In this document: positions 37,682 through 45,455 of the stretch, piece after piece
How positions within the stretch are numbered: the first letter of the stretch is position 1
How the letters are laid out: each line of letters opens with the position of its first letter
Assembly (NCBI RefSeq): GCF_000308655.1
Contig: NZ_BAGC01000047.1
Coordinates: 1-51,014, forward strand
Source: Nocardia niigatensis NBRC 100131
Lineage (GTDB): Bacteria; Actinomycetota; Actinomycetes; Mycobacteriales; Mycobacteriaceae
Reading direction: 5' to 3'
Length of the DNA stretch: 51,014 nucleotides
Notes under the pieces: generated by a model
Seen by the model: the letters and a program-made list of their open reading frames with translations, nothing else
What the model was told of the DNA's origin: nothing
Databases searched by the model: none
Position numbers and translations under genes: made by a program

Positions 37682-37995
37682 CGACGACTCCCTTTGGCGA
37701 AAGAACTCGCGCACCTCGCCTGCGCGGCTCGCTCAACGGGTGTTGCAGATCGGCAGTGATCTCCGGCTTGTACGCCGACGTACCCGTTCAACGGGTTTCG
37801 ATGGTACGTCGTTTTCTGGCCTCGCAACCAGCTTTGATAGCCAATTCCGTACCTCAGGATTGTTTTGTTACCCAATTGGAACGGGCCCGCAATCGAATGG
37901 GAATGATCAAATTCGACGATCGCCTGGTAAAGCCAAGGTTGGGACCGCACGGTATTTTATCGGCCGGTGCGCCGCGAAACATAGTGGGTGTGCGC

Positions 37996-38053
37996 GAACC
38001 CACAATGCTCGACAGGAACCCGCAACCGTGCGATCGGAACTCACAACGCTCGA
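37996..38053. repeat. Three imperfect direct repeats at ~20-21 bp spacing
   Basis: GAACCCACAATGCTCGA (37996), GAACCCGCAACCGTGCGA (38016) and GAACTCACAACGCTCGA (38037) start 20 and 21 bp apart, which is two helical turns. They lie 34-91 bp upstream of the phosphatase -10 box: activator-site geometry. Confidence 0.65.
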
Positions 38054-38086
38054 CTGTTCGACACCATGCGGTTACCCGCCCACCTA

Positions 38087-38092
38087 TAGCCT
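38087..38092 (+). promoter_or_regulatory. -10 box of a leaderless promoter (phosphatase gene)
   Basis: TAGCCT followed by GAGCGG (6 nt) and GTG 38099. Nearly identical bases precede the gene at 41291. Confidence 0.7.
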
Positions 38093-38098
38093 GAGCGG

Positions 38099-38833
38099 GT
38101 GACTTCAGCGCGCCACGACCAATTCCTGATCTCCGGCACCTTCAATTTCCGCGACCTCGGCGGCGCCCGCACCACGGGCGGCTCGACCGTGCGGAAGGGA
38201 GTGCTACTGCGTTCGGCTCAGCTCAGCCGGCTCGACGACGCGGGCCTGAGCACCCTCACCGGACTGGGCGTCACCGACGTCCACGACCTGCGCGGGTTCG
38301 CCGAGATCGATTTCATCGGCCACGACGTCGTCCCCGACGGCGTGCGACTGAACGTCACCCCCTTCGACTCCCGCATCGGCGAGACGCCGCCGCACGAGGC
38401 GCGCCGCCACAGCACCGCCTCCGGGCACATGCTCGAGGTCTACCGCCTCTTCCCCGCCCTCCCCGAGGCGCACGTCGCCATCCGATCGCTGGCCGACTCC
38501 GTGCTGAAGGGCACCGCGCTGGTGCACTGCGCGGCGGGCAAGGACCGCACCGGCTGGGCCGTGGCCACCCTGCTGCGCGCGGTCGACGTCACCGAGGAGG
38601 ACATCTACGAGGACTACCTGCTCAGCAATGACGCGGTCCCGACGCTGCGCGCGTTCATGACCGAGGACTCCAACGAGGAACTGTCCGACGATCTGCTCGG
38701 CGTCCGCCCCGATTACCTGGAGTCGGCCACCTCCTCGATGCACGCCATGTACGGCGGCCTGGACGGCTACCTCGCCGAGATCGGCATCACCCAGGAACTG
38801 CGCGAAGCGCTGCGCGCCCGGATGCTCGCCTGA
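38099..38833 (+). CDS. PtpB-like protein tyrosine/phosphoinositide phosphatase
   Basis: A 244-aa phosphatase of the PtpB (Rv0153c) family. The P-loop HCAAGKDRTG has the catalytic C144; the Lys in the loop marks PtpB-type triple-specificity or phosphoinositide-active enzymes. The N-terminus FNFRDLGGARTTGG and LRSAQLSRLDDAGL, plus LRGFAEIDFIG, are family-typical. In pathogens such enzymes can be exported and act on host signalling; no signal peptide is visible here and export is unproven. GTG 38099 is fixed by the -10 box. Three phased repeats lie upstream. Confidence 0.92.
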   Translation: MTSARHDQFLISGTFNFRDLGGARTTGGSTVRKGVLLRSAQLSRLDDAGLSTLTGLGVTDVHDLRGFAEIDFIGHDVVPDGVRLNVTPFDSRIGETPPHEARRHSTASGHMLEVYRLFPALPEAHVAIRSLADSVLKGTALVHCAAGKDRTGWAVATLLRAVDVTEEDIYEDYLLSNDAVPTLRAFMTEDSNEELSDDLLGVRPDYLESATSSMHAMYGGLDGYLAEIGITQELREALRARMLA

Positions 38834-38848
38834 CCGCTTCGGCGGAAA

Positions 38849-40087
38849 TCAGACCGCTGCCGAACGCCGGACCAGACCGTTCCGGTCGATGCTGACCTGA
38901 TTTCCGGTGTGGAACCACGAGCCGGTGAAGCGGGACTCGGTGGTCTGCGGGTCGTTCCAGTAGCGGGGGCTGACATTCGGCCCCCGGCACAGCAGCTCGC
39001 CGTGACCGTTGCCCGCGCGCGGACCCCACAGCGCCAGTTCGGTTCCGCCGAAGGCGAAGCCGAGCGCGTCCTGACCCCGGGCGGTGTCGTCACGGGCCAG
39101 GCCGATGCCGGAGGTCTCAGTAGCCCCCCACACCGACCACTGCCGGGCCTTCGGGAAGACCTGGCGCAGGCTGTCGCCGACGGATTCGGAGGTGGCCGGG
39201 TCGGCCGCGGCCAGTTCGGCGCGGTGCCCGGCACTGCAGACCTGCCGCACCCGCTCCACCCGCAGTCCGGCCAGGCCGGGCAGCAGGCCCGAGAAGATGC
39301 GCGGGGTCGCGGCGACCATGTCGATGCGTTCGGCGACCAGGGCCTCCGGCACCGCGGACCGGTCGGGGGTGAGCACCACGGTGCCGCCGACCGCGAAGGT
39401 GGGCAGGAGCTGGTCGACGCAACCGCTGGCGTGCGCGAGCGGCAGCAGCACCAGATTGCGCAGGCCGTCGGTGGGCAGATCCAGCGCGCCGACCACGGAA
39501 CGGACCGCGGAGAGCAGGTTCTCGTTGGTCAGCTCGACCCCGCGCGGGGCCGCCTCGGCGCCCGGGCTGGTGTAGCTGAGCAGCGCCAGCTCACCGAGGG
39601 ACGCGCCGTCGTCGATGAAGGCCGCGCCGTCGGGCAACGCGTCGCCGAAGCCCGCCGCGCTGCCGCCGCCGTCGAGCACGAAGTCGGCGCAGGCGTCGTG
39701 AATCACGCGGTCCGCCACCGCGTCCGGCAGCCCGTCGTGGACCAGGACCGGCACCGCGCCGGAGAGCAGCGCGCCCAGGAACGCCTGCACCCAGCGGACG
39801 CCGACCGGCATGCGGACCGCCACCCGGTCGCCGTAGCCGATGCCGTGTTCCTGCAGGCCGCCGGCGATGCGGGAGGCCGAGTACCAGAGTTCGCGGTAGG
39901 TGAGCCGGGGGCCGCCGATCTCGACCACGGCCTCGCGGGCGGCGAAGGCGTGGACCTGGATGTCGAGGAGTTCGGTGAGCGCGGGCGTGAGGTTGCCGTA
40001 CCGCAGGATGCCGTCGGCGGCGCGGGCAAGCGGGTCGTCGCACCAGCCGTTTCGCATCTCTGGGTATTCCACGAGTAACTGCGACAT
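38849..40087 (-). CDS. Adenylate-forming enzyme, N-terminal domain only, degenerate P-loop
   Basis: A 412-aa ANL-superfamily protein. ATG 40087 has GGAGGG 6 nt upstream. LTYRELWYSASRIAGGL and VWGATETSGIG (core A5) identify the family. The A3 phosphate loop reads YTSPGAEAAPRGVELT instead of YTSGTTGxPKGV, losing Lys and the Gly-Thr core. The protein stops at NGLVRRSAAV, where the hinge should begin, so the C-terminal subdomain with the catalytic Lys is absent. The convergent phosphatase stop is 15 bases away. It is probably not a competent acyl-CoA ligase; a binding or half-reaction role, or decay, is possible. Confidence 0.8.
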   Translation of the reverse strand: MSQLLVEYPEMRNGWCDDPLARAADGILRYGNLTPALTELLDIQVHAFAAREAVVEIGGPRLTYRELWYSASRIAGGLQEHGIGYGDRVAVRMPVGVRWVQAFLGALLSGAVPVLVHDGLPDAVADRVIHDACADFVLDGGGSAAGFGDALPDGAAFIDDGASLGELALLSYTSPGAEAAPRGVELTNENLLSAVRSVVGALDLPTDGLRNLVLLPLAHASGCVDQLLPTFAVGGTVVLTPDRSAVPEALVAERIDMVAATPRIFSGLLPGLAGLRVERVRQVCSAGHRAELAAADPATSESVGDSLRQVFPKARQWSVWGATETSGIGLARDDTARGQDALGFAFGGTELALWGPRAGNGHGELLCRGPNVSPRYWNDPQTTESRFTGSWFHTGNQVSIDRNGLVRRSAAV

Positions 40088-40418
40088 CGTCGTCCCTCCG
40101 AGTACCTCGAAGCCCTCCAAGCAAGAGTGACTATATGATGCAGATCACATCGGCGGGCGGATTGTCGGCAAACGGATGTCAGGCTTTGACACCACGGAAA
40201 CAGATCGCCGCCCGGTCAACCCCGTCTTCCCCCGACCGAGCCTGCGAAAATATCGATTTTTCGGCGTGTTCGGAACAGTCGCACCGGGAATCCCCACCGG
40301 GCGGTCTCGTCTTGCCACCAATATCACACCAGCGCAGATAGCAGGCTTGACACGCCCGGGCGGAGTAAGACACGCCCGGACGTGCAGTAGTCGATCGGCC
40401 TCGGTTCGGGCAGTGCGC
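40088..40418. other. Gene-free region with 11-bp direct repeat
   Basis: 331 bases. On the minus strand TATAGT (40135-40130) is a good -10 for the adenylate-forming gene. It overlaps TGTGATCTGCATCA, a partial match to a CRP half-site pair. GACACGCCCGG occurs twice (40349, 40369), 20 bp apart. No ORF is supported. Confidence 0.5.
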
Positions 40419-41213
40419 CTACTTGCCTGTGTACGTGGCCTTTCCGGGGCCGACCTCGAGGAAGCTGCGCACCGCGCCCTTCAGATCCGCAGTGCCGAAA
40501 AGTTGCCCGGACACCTCCGGAGTCACCGAATCCGCGTGCGCCACACCGCCCGAGCGCCAGGCCTCGATGATCGCCTTGGTGGCGGCGTGCGCGCGGGTCG
40601 GGCCCTCGGCGAGCCGGGCCAGCAGCGCCCGGGCCGCGCCGTCGACATCCTCATGCACGGCATTGACCACGCCCCACTCGGCCATGGTCGCGGCGGAGTA
40701 GGTGTCACCGGTCATGACGAACTCGCGGGCGCGGCCGGAGCCGGCGCGCTCGGCCAGCCGCTGCGGGCCGCCCATCGACGGGGTCAGCCCGACCACGGTC
40801 TCCACCAGGCCGAACTTGGCCTTGGGCGCGGCCAGGATGATGTCGCAGGCCAGTGACATCTCGAAGGCCGCGGTCAGGGTGAGCGAGTGGGCGGCGAAGA
40901 TGACCGGGCAGGGCAGCGCCTCGAGCGGGTGGATGATGCGCGCGAACAGGGTCTCCCAGAGATGCGCGCCCTCCTGCTCCGACAATCCCTCGAAGACGTG
41001 CACGTCGACGCCGCCGGAGACCAGCTTGCCGTCGGCGCGGATCAGCAGCGCGCGGGGCGGATTCGCCGACAGCTCCTCGAGATCCGCGGCCAGCGTGTCC
41101 ATCAGGGCCTTGTCGAAGAGGTTCAGCGGCGGATTGTCGATGGTGAGGATCGCCGCGTCCGCGCCGCCGTCGGTGACGATGCGCTCCAGGCGGGTGGGCT
41201 TCGAGTCAGTCAT
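40419..41213 (-). CDS. Enoyl-CoA hydratase/isomerase family protein
   Basis: A 264-aa crotonase-fold protein. The oxyanion hole is at SGGVDVHVF, and both hydratase glutamates appear present: one in FGLVETVVGL and one in RAREFVMTGD. A hydratase acting on 2-enoyl-CoA is therefore likely. CDIILAAPKAKFGL and GLTPSMGGPQRLAERAG are family-typical. On the minus strand TACATT ends 7 nt before ATG 41213, so the mRNA is leaderless. Divergent from the gene at 41291. Confidence 0.9.
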   Translation of the reverse strand: MTDSKPTRLERIVTDGGADAAILTIDNPPLNLFDKALMDTLAADLEELSANPPRALLIRADGKLVSGGVDVHVFEGLSEQEGAHLWETLFARIIHPLEALPCPVIFAAHSLTLTAAFEMSLACDIILAAPKAKFGLVETVVGLTPSMGGPQRLAERAGSGRAREFVMTGDTYSAATMAEWGVVNAVHEDVDGAARALLARLAEGPTRAHAATKAIIEAWRSGGVAHADSVTPEVSGQLFGTADLKGAVRSFLEVGPGKATYTGK

Positions 41214-41220
41214 GACCCTG

Positions 41221-41226
41221 AATGTA
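41221..41226 (-). promoter_or_regulatory. -10 box of a leaderless promoter (enoyl-CoA hydratase)
   Basis: TACATT on the minus strand, 7 nt before ATG 41213. Confidence 0.65.
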
Positions 41227-41278
41227 TGCGGACGCTTACTTTTCCGACAGACCGGACGGGAAATTTCGCCGAGACAAC

Positions 41279-41284
41279 TAGCCT
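41279..41284 (+). promoter_or_regulatory. -10 box of a leaderless promoter (GHR-like gene)
   Basis: TAGCCT followed by GAGCGA (6 nt) and GTG 41291. Confidence 0.7.
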
Positions 41285-41290
41285 GAGCGA

Positions 41291-42316
41291 GTGACCACCT
41301 CGAAATCCGAGCCGGGGACCTACGTCGAACCCGGCGAATTCAAGCGGGACACGAACTACATCGAGACGCGGATCACCGCGGACGGGCGCGACGGGTTTCC
41401 CGTCGAACCCGGCCGGTACCGGCTGGTGGCCGCACGGGCGTGTCCCTGGGCCAATCGCACGCTCATCGTGCGGCGGCTGCTCGGGCTGGAACCGGTGCTC
41501 TCGCTGGGGCTGTGCGGGCCCACCCACGACAAGCGCAGCTGGACCTTCGATCTGGATCCCGGTGGGGTCGATCCGGTGCTGGGCATCCACTTCCTGCAGG
41601 ACGCCTACTTCGAGCGCTTCCCCGACTATCCGCGCGGCATCACGGTGCCCGCCATCGTGGACGAGCGCACCGGCGCGGTCGTCACCAACGACTACGCGCA
41701 GATGACCCTCGACTTCTCTACCGAGTGGGCCGAGTACCACCGCCCGGGCGCGCCGCGCCTGTATCCGGAAGACCTTCGCGCGGAGATCGATTCGGTGAAC
41801 CGCCGGGTCTACACCGAGGTCAACAATGGCGTGTACCGGTGCGGGTTCGCGGGCGGGCAGGACGCCTACGACGCCGCCTACGACCGGCTCTTCACCGCGC
41901 TCGACTGGCTGTCGGAGCGGCTGTCGACGCAGCGGTATCTGGTGGGCGACACCATCACCGAGGCCGACGTGCGGCTGTTCACCACGCTGGCCCGGTTCGA
42001 CCCGGTCTATCACGGCCATTTCAAGTGCAATCGGGAGAAGCTCACCGAGATGCCGGTGCTGTGGGCCTACGCCCGCGACCTGTACCAGACCCCCGGCTTC
42101 GGCGACACCATCGACTTCGTGCAGATCAAGCAGCACTACTACATCGTGCACACGGACATCAACCCGACGCGCGTGGTCCCCAGGGGACCCGAGCTCGGCA
42201 ACTGGCTCACCCCGCACGGCCGGGAAGCCTTGGGCGGCAGGCCCTTCGGCGACGGCACCCCGCCGCCTCCGCCGGTCGGGGCCGAGCGCGTGCCCGCCGG
42301 ACACGCCCCGGCCTGA
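41291..42316 (+). CDS. Glutathionyl-hydroquinone-reductase-like GST (Xi class)
   Basis: A 341-aa protein of the YqjG/ECM4 group with catalytic C51 in ARACPWANR, a thioredoxin-like N-terminal domain (VPAIVD, VTNDYAQM) and an all-helical C-terminal domain (RYLVGDTITEADVRLF, 'TLARFDPVYHGHFKCN'). The family reduces glutathionyl-hydroquinones. Most actinobacteria use mycothiol rather than glutathione, so the natural thiol conjugate here is probably different. A ~40-residue Pro-rich tail follows the domain. GTG 41291 is fixed by the -10 box 6 nt upstream. Confidence 0.9.
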   Translation: MTTSKSEPGTYVEPGEFKRDTNYIETRITADGRDGFPVEPGRYRLVAARACPWANRTLIVRRLLGLEPVLSLGLCGPTHDKRSWTFDLDPGGVDPVLGIHFLQDAYFERFPDYPRGITVPAIVDERTGAVVTNDYAQMTLDFSTEWAEYHRPGAPRLYPEDLRAEIDSVNRRVYTEVNNGVYRCGFAGGQDAYDAAYDRLFTALDWLSERLSTQRYLVGDTITEADVRLFTTLARFDPVYHGHFKCNREKLTEMPVLWAYARDLYQTPGFGDTIDFVQIKQHYYIVHTDINPTRVVPRGPELGNWLTPHGREALGGRPFGDGTPPPPPVGAERVPAGHAPA

Positions 42317-42321
42317 CCGGG

Positions 42322-42741
42322 CTATTCGCTCGCCGCGCCCCGGTAGGTGCCGAAGCTCCAGTAGACGCCTTCGGGGTCGCGGCAGGTGAAACCCCGTGAC
42401 TCGTAATCGGTTTCATCGCGCAGCTCGCGGGTGATGGTCGCGCCCGCGGCCTGTGCCCGGGCGTAGAGGGTGTCCGCGTCGTCGATGGCGATGTACACCG
42501 AGCCGACGCCGGGCGGCTGGCAGGACAGCGCCATGCCCTCGCGGACGCCGCCGAGCATGATGGCGCCGCCGCCCGGCCAGGTGAGTTCGGCGTGGGCGAC
42601 GGTGTCGCCCTCGTCGTAGCGGGCGGTGATCTGGAAGCCGAAGGCCCGCTCCAGGAATGCGATGGCGGCCGGGGCGTCGCGGTAGACCAGGGTCGGCCAG
42701 ACGACGGTGGCGGTCTTGGCGGGAGTTGTCGTTTCGCTCAT
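42322..42741 (-). CDS. VOC-family protein (glyoxalase/bleomycin-resistance fold)
   Basis: A 139-aa vicinal-oxygen-chelate protein with paired beta-alpha-beta units: YRDAPAAIAFLERAFGFQ, then SVYIAIDDADTLYARAQAAGA and FTCRDPEGVYWSFGTY. It is of the PhnB-like type, with a sequestration, isomerase or dioxygenase-like role. ATG 42741 overlaps the stop of the AraC-type regulator by 4 nt, so the two are coupled and the regulator probably controls this gene. Convergent with the gene at 41291 (5-base gap). Confidence 0.85.
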   Translation of the reverse strand: MSETTTPAKTATVVWPTLVYRDAPAAIAFLERAFGFQITARYDEGDTVAHAELTWPGGGAIMLGGVREGMALSCQPPGVGSVYIAIDDADTLYARAQAAGATITRELRDETDYESRGFTCRDPEGVYWSFGTYRGAASE

Positions 42742-43586
42742 GGGTTCCAGCCTCCGACCTCGGCGGCCTGCTGGTCTTGGACGAATGGGAACTCCTCGCG
42801 TTCCCGCCACACCGACGGCGGCATGCCGGCCAGTTCCCGCCATTCGCGGGCCATGTGCGCCTGGTCGTAGTACCCGGCGGTGGCCGCAACCTCGGCGAGC
42901 GGCGGCAGGATCGGTTCGCGCAGCAGCCGGTGCGAGCGTTCGAAGCGCGCCACCCGGGCGGCATCCTTGGGTGTGATGCCGAATTCGGCGCTGAACCGGG
43001 TGCCGAGATGCCTTCGGCTCCAGCCGATCTCGTCGGCGACGGCGGCCACCCGCACCGCCGGGTCGGGACCGGTCAGCAGGCTCCAGGCGCGGGTCAGTTC
43101 GGCGTCCCAGTGCACGGGTGCCACGTGACGCAACAGGATCTCGTCGATGACGGCGAAGCGCTGCGGCCATGCGGGCGCGAGCGAGAGCCGTTCCCGCAGC
43201 TCCGTCGCGCGCGGCCCGAGCACGTCGGTCAGGTCCACGATCCACGATCCGAGCGCCGCCGCGGGCATCCCGAACAGCGCCCGGCAGCCCAGCGGTGTCA
43301 GGTTCAGCTGCACCCCGTGCTGGAACCCGTTGTGCGCGATCACCGCCGGCCGCACCGTGAGCCCGCTGGCCAGCATGTCCCAGTGGCCGCCGGCCTGCTC
43401 CGGATGTGAGGACACCGGCACCGCGATCGGCTCGTCGATGGTGACGATCACAGTCAGCATCGACCCGGGCATCCCCACGTGCGTGCCGGGCGCGAAGCCG
43501 CGCAGCAGATAGCCCTCGTATCCGAGGACATACGCGCGCAATCGCGGGTCGGGCACTCCCGACGCGCCTTCGGACACGCCTGCCAC
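42738..43586 (-). CDS. AraC-family transcriptional regulator
   Basis: A 282-aa regulator. An N-terminal sensing domain (~1-170) is followed by the C-terminal double helix-turn-helix (VAAVADEIGWSRRHLGTRFSAEFGITPKDAARVARF, then LAEVAATAGYYDQAHMAREWRELAGMPPSVW; text split here by the comma). GTG 43586 is preferred because TAGGGT (43599-43594) ends 7 nt upstream. The GTG at 43595 overlaps that -10 box and would add three residues. Coupled to the VOC gene; autoregulation is likely. Confidence 0.9.
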   Translation of the reverse strand: MAGVSEGASGVPDPRLRAYVLGYEGYLLRGFAPGTHVGMPGSMLTVIVTIDEPIAVPVSSHPEQAGGHWDMLASGLTVRPAVIAHNGFQHGVQLNLTPLGCRALFGMPAAALGSWIVDLTDVLGPRATELRERLSLAPAWPQRFAVIDEILLRHVAPVHWDAELTRAWSLLTGPDPAVRVAAVADEIGWSRRHLGTRFSAEFGITPKDAARVARFERSHRLLREPILPPLAEVAATAGYYDQAHMAREWRELAGMPPSVWREREEFPFVQDQQAAEVGGWNP

Positions 43587-43593
43587 GTCGTCC

Positions 43594-43599
43594 ACCCTA
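43594..43599 (-). promoter_or_regulatory. -10 box of a leaderless promoter (AraC-type gene)
   Basis: TAGGGT on the minus strand followed by GGACGAC (7 nt) and GTG 43586. Confidence 0.55.
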
Positions 43600-43715
43600 G
43601 GCCGATCGCGCCCGCACCGGGAACCTCCCGTCCGGAACCTGTGTATCTCGCGAATCGTTGTCCCGGTGCCATAAGGTTTCGGTCGGAGGACCGCACGGAG
43701 AAGGGGTTGTCGCCG

Positions 43716-44432
43716 ATGTTCAAGACCGGGCTCGAAAAGGCGATCGTCTCGCTACTCGACAATGGGTCCCAGGTACAGGCCCCGGCTGTCACGAGATACG
43801 TGGGCAAGCTGCGGGATGCGCATCCGGGTGAGACGCCCGGTCAGATCATCGCGCGCATCGAGAAGCTCTATCTCAACGCCGTGACCACCTCGGGTACCGC
43901 GGTCGGCGCGACCGCGGCCGTGCCGGGCGTCGGAACGGTGGCCTCGGTGGCGGCCATGAGTGCGGAGACCGCGTTCTTCCTGGAGGCGTCCGCGGTGTTC
44001 ACTCTCGCGGTGGCGGCCGTGCACGGGGTCGCGCCCGACGACAAGGAGCGCCGTCGCGCTCTGGTGCTGGCCGTGGTGCTCGGCGAGAGCGGCATGGAGA
44101 TCGTGCAGAAGAGCGTCGGACATTCGGCCGCGAACTGGGGCGGGATGCTGGCGGGCAAGATCCCGGGCCTGAGCGCCATGAACGATTCGCTGCTCAAACG
44201 GTTCATGATCCAGTTCATCGCGAAACGCGGCGCGCTCATGGTCGGCAAGGTGATACCGGCCGGAATCGGTGCGGCCATCGGCGGATTCGGCAACCGGGCG
44301 ATCGGCCGCGGCGTGGTCGACAACGCCCGCAAGGCCTTCGGCGCGCCGCCACTGACCTGGCCGCAGCCCCTGGTCATCGACGCCGATCCGCTGCCCGCGG
44401 TGGAGGCGCCGGTCTGGAACACGCGGCCATGA
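43716..44432 (+). CDS. EcsC-like membrane-associated protein
   Basis: A 238-aa protein. ATG 43716 has GAGAAGGGG upstream, and TAAGGT (43672-43677) is a -10 candidate. It has a Gly/Ala-rich hydrophobic stretch (GTAVGATAAVPGVGTVASVAAMSAETAFFLEASAV, residues ~61-95, quoted in part: 'VPGVGTVASVAAM') and a second (VIPAGIGAAIGGFGNRAIG), as in EcsC-family proteins. The stop overlaps the ABC ATPase start (ATGA), so it is translationally coupled to the transporter and may be an accessory subunit. Assignment to EcsC is tentative. Confidence 0.65.
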   Translation: MFKTGLEKAIVSLLDNGSQVQAPAVTRYVGKLRDAHPGETPGQIIARIEKLYLNAVTTSGTAVGATAAVPGVGTVASVAAMSAETAFFLEASAVFTLAVAAVHGVAPDDKERRRALVLAVVLGESGMEIVQKSVGHSAANWGGMLAGKIPGLSAMNDSLLKRFMIQFIAKRGALMVGKVIPAGIGAAIGGFGNRAIGRGVVDNARKAFGAPPLTWPQPLVIDADPLPAVEAPVWNTRP

Positions 44433-45376
44433 ACGCGCGGCCGCTCGCCTTCGCCGCCGGGGGCCTGACCAAGACCTTCGACAGTGTCACCGCGGTCGAG
44501 GACGTGAGTTTCGTGGTGCCCGCCGGCACGGTGGCGGCCCTGGTGGGCCCGCACGGCGCGGGCAAGTCCACGGTGCTGCGCATCCTGCTCGGGCTGCTCA
44601 CCCCCACCTCCGGCACCGCGAGCGTGGGTGGTCCGGGCTCCGGGGTGCGGGCGGGACGCCAGGTGGTGGGCGCCATGCTGACTCCGCGCGGCCTGCACCC
44701 GGCCCGCCGGGTGTCAGCGCAGCTGCGTGTCTATGCCGCCGCGGCAGGCGTTTCCGATGCCCGGGCGGAGGAACTGCTGGCGCTGGTGCGGCTCACCGAC
44801 GCCGCCGACCAGCGCATCGGCAGTCTGCCGGAGGGCATGCGGACCCGGCTGGCGCTGGCCGTCGCGCTGCTGGGTGCGCCGCCGCTGCTGGTGCTCGACG
44901 ATCCGGCCGCCGGGCTCGATATCGCGGAGACCGCGTGGCTCAACGACTATCTGCGCGGGCACGCGCGCCGCGGCGGCACCGTGCTGCTCACTTCGCGCAC
45001 GCTGAGCACGGTGCTGCCCATCGCAGACGAGCTCATGGTGCTGGATCGCGGCCGCATCGCCTATCAGGGCAGTCCGGCGCGGCTGCGCCGCAGTCACCCG
45101 GACCGGCTGCTGGTCAAGGCGTCCAGTCCGATCGCGCTGGCCACCACGCTGGCCGCGCAGGGTTTCACCGACGCGGTCATGCGGTCCGACGGCCGCCTGG
45201 CCATCGCGGAAGCCTCGCTCTCGCAACTGGAATCGGCCGCATCGACGGCTCGGGTGCAGCTCACCGAGATCACTCCCGAACACATTCACCCCGATCAGGT
45301 GCTGGCCGCCCTCACCCACAGTGGGCCCCCGACGCCCGCGTACCCGGGTCCGGCCGCCTACCGGTCCTATCGGTGA
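44429..45376 (+). CDS. ABC transporter ATP-binding protein with degenerate motifs
   Basis: A 315-aa ATPase with Walker A GPHGAGKST intact. The signature is SLPEGMRTRLALA instead of LSGG; Walker B is LLVLDDPAAGLD, with Asp at the catalytic Glu; and the H-loop position reads LTSRTL, with Arg for His. It has an extra ~95-residue C-terminal region with DRR/NATA-type architecture. Together these suggest weak or absent hydrolysis, or a regulated ATPase. It is coupled to the EcsC-like gene; the permease gene follows after 79 bases. Confidence 0.88.
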   Translation: MNARPLAFAAGGLTKTFDSVTAVEDVSFVVPAGTVAALVGPHGAGKSTVLRILLGLLTPTSGTASVGGPGSGVRAGRQVVGAMLTPRGLHPARRVSAQLRVYAAAAGVSDARAEELLALVRLTDAADQRIGSLPEGMRTRLALAVALLGAPPLLVLDDPAAGLDIAETAWLNDYLRGHARRGGTVLLTSRTLSTVLPIADELMVLDRGRIAYQGSPARLRRSHPDRLLVKASSPIALATTLAAQGFTDAVMRSDGRLAIAEASLSQLESAASTARVQLTEITPEHIHPDQVLAALTHSGPPTPAYPGPAAYRSYR

Positions 45377-45455
45377 AGTCGTTGCGCCACAACGATCTCC
45401 GGCCTGAGACGGGCACAGCCGCCCGGCCCGTGACGTTCCCACGAAAGGACATTCG

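Larger units (their letters stand above)
37682..38098. other. AT-richer intergenic region with phased repeats
   Basis: About 400 bases without a supported gene. 37780-37970 is noticeably AT-richer than its surroundings, and 37996-38053 holds three imperfect direct repeats. TAGCCT at 38087 forms the promoter of the phosphatase gene. Confidence 0.5.

Noticed and set aside
37672..38094. 140-codon plus-strand ORF before the phosphatase gene
   Set aside because: Spans the phased repeats and promoter, no domain, and codon use unlike its neighbours.
40135..40150. CRP site upstream of the adenylate-forming gene
   Set aside because: Only a partial match to TGTGA-N6-TCACA; too weak to list as a feature on its own.
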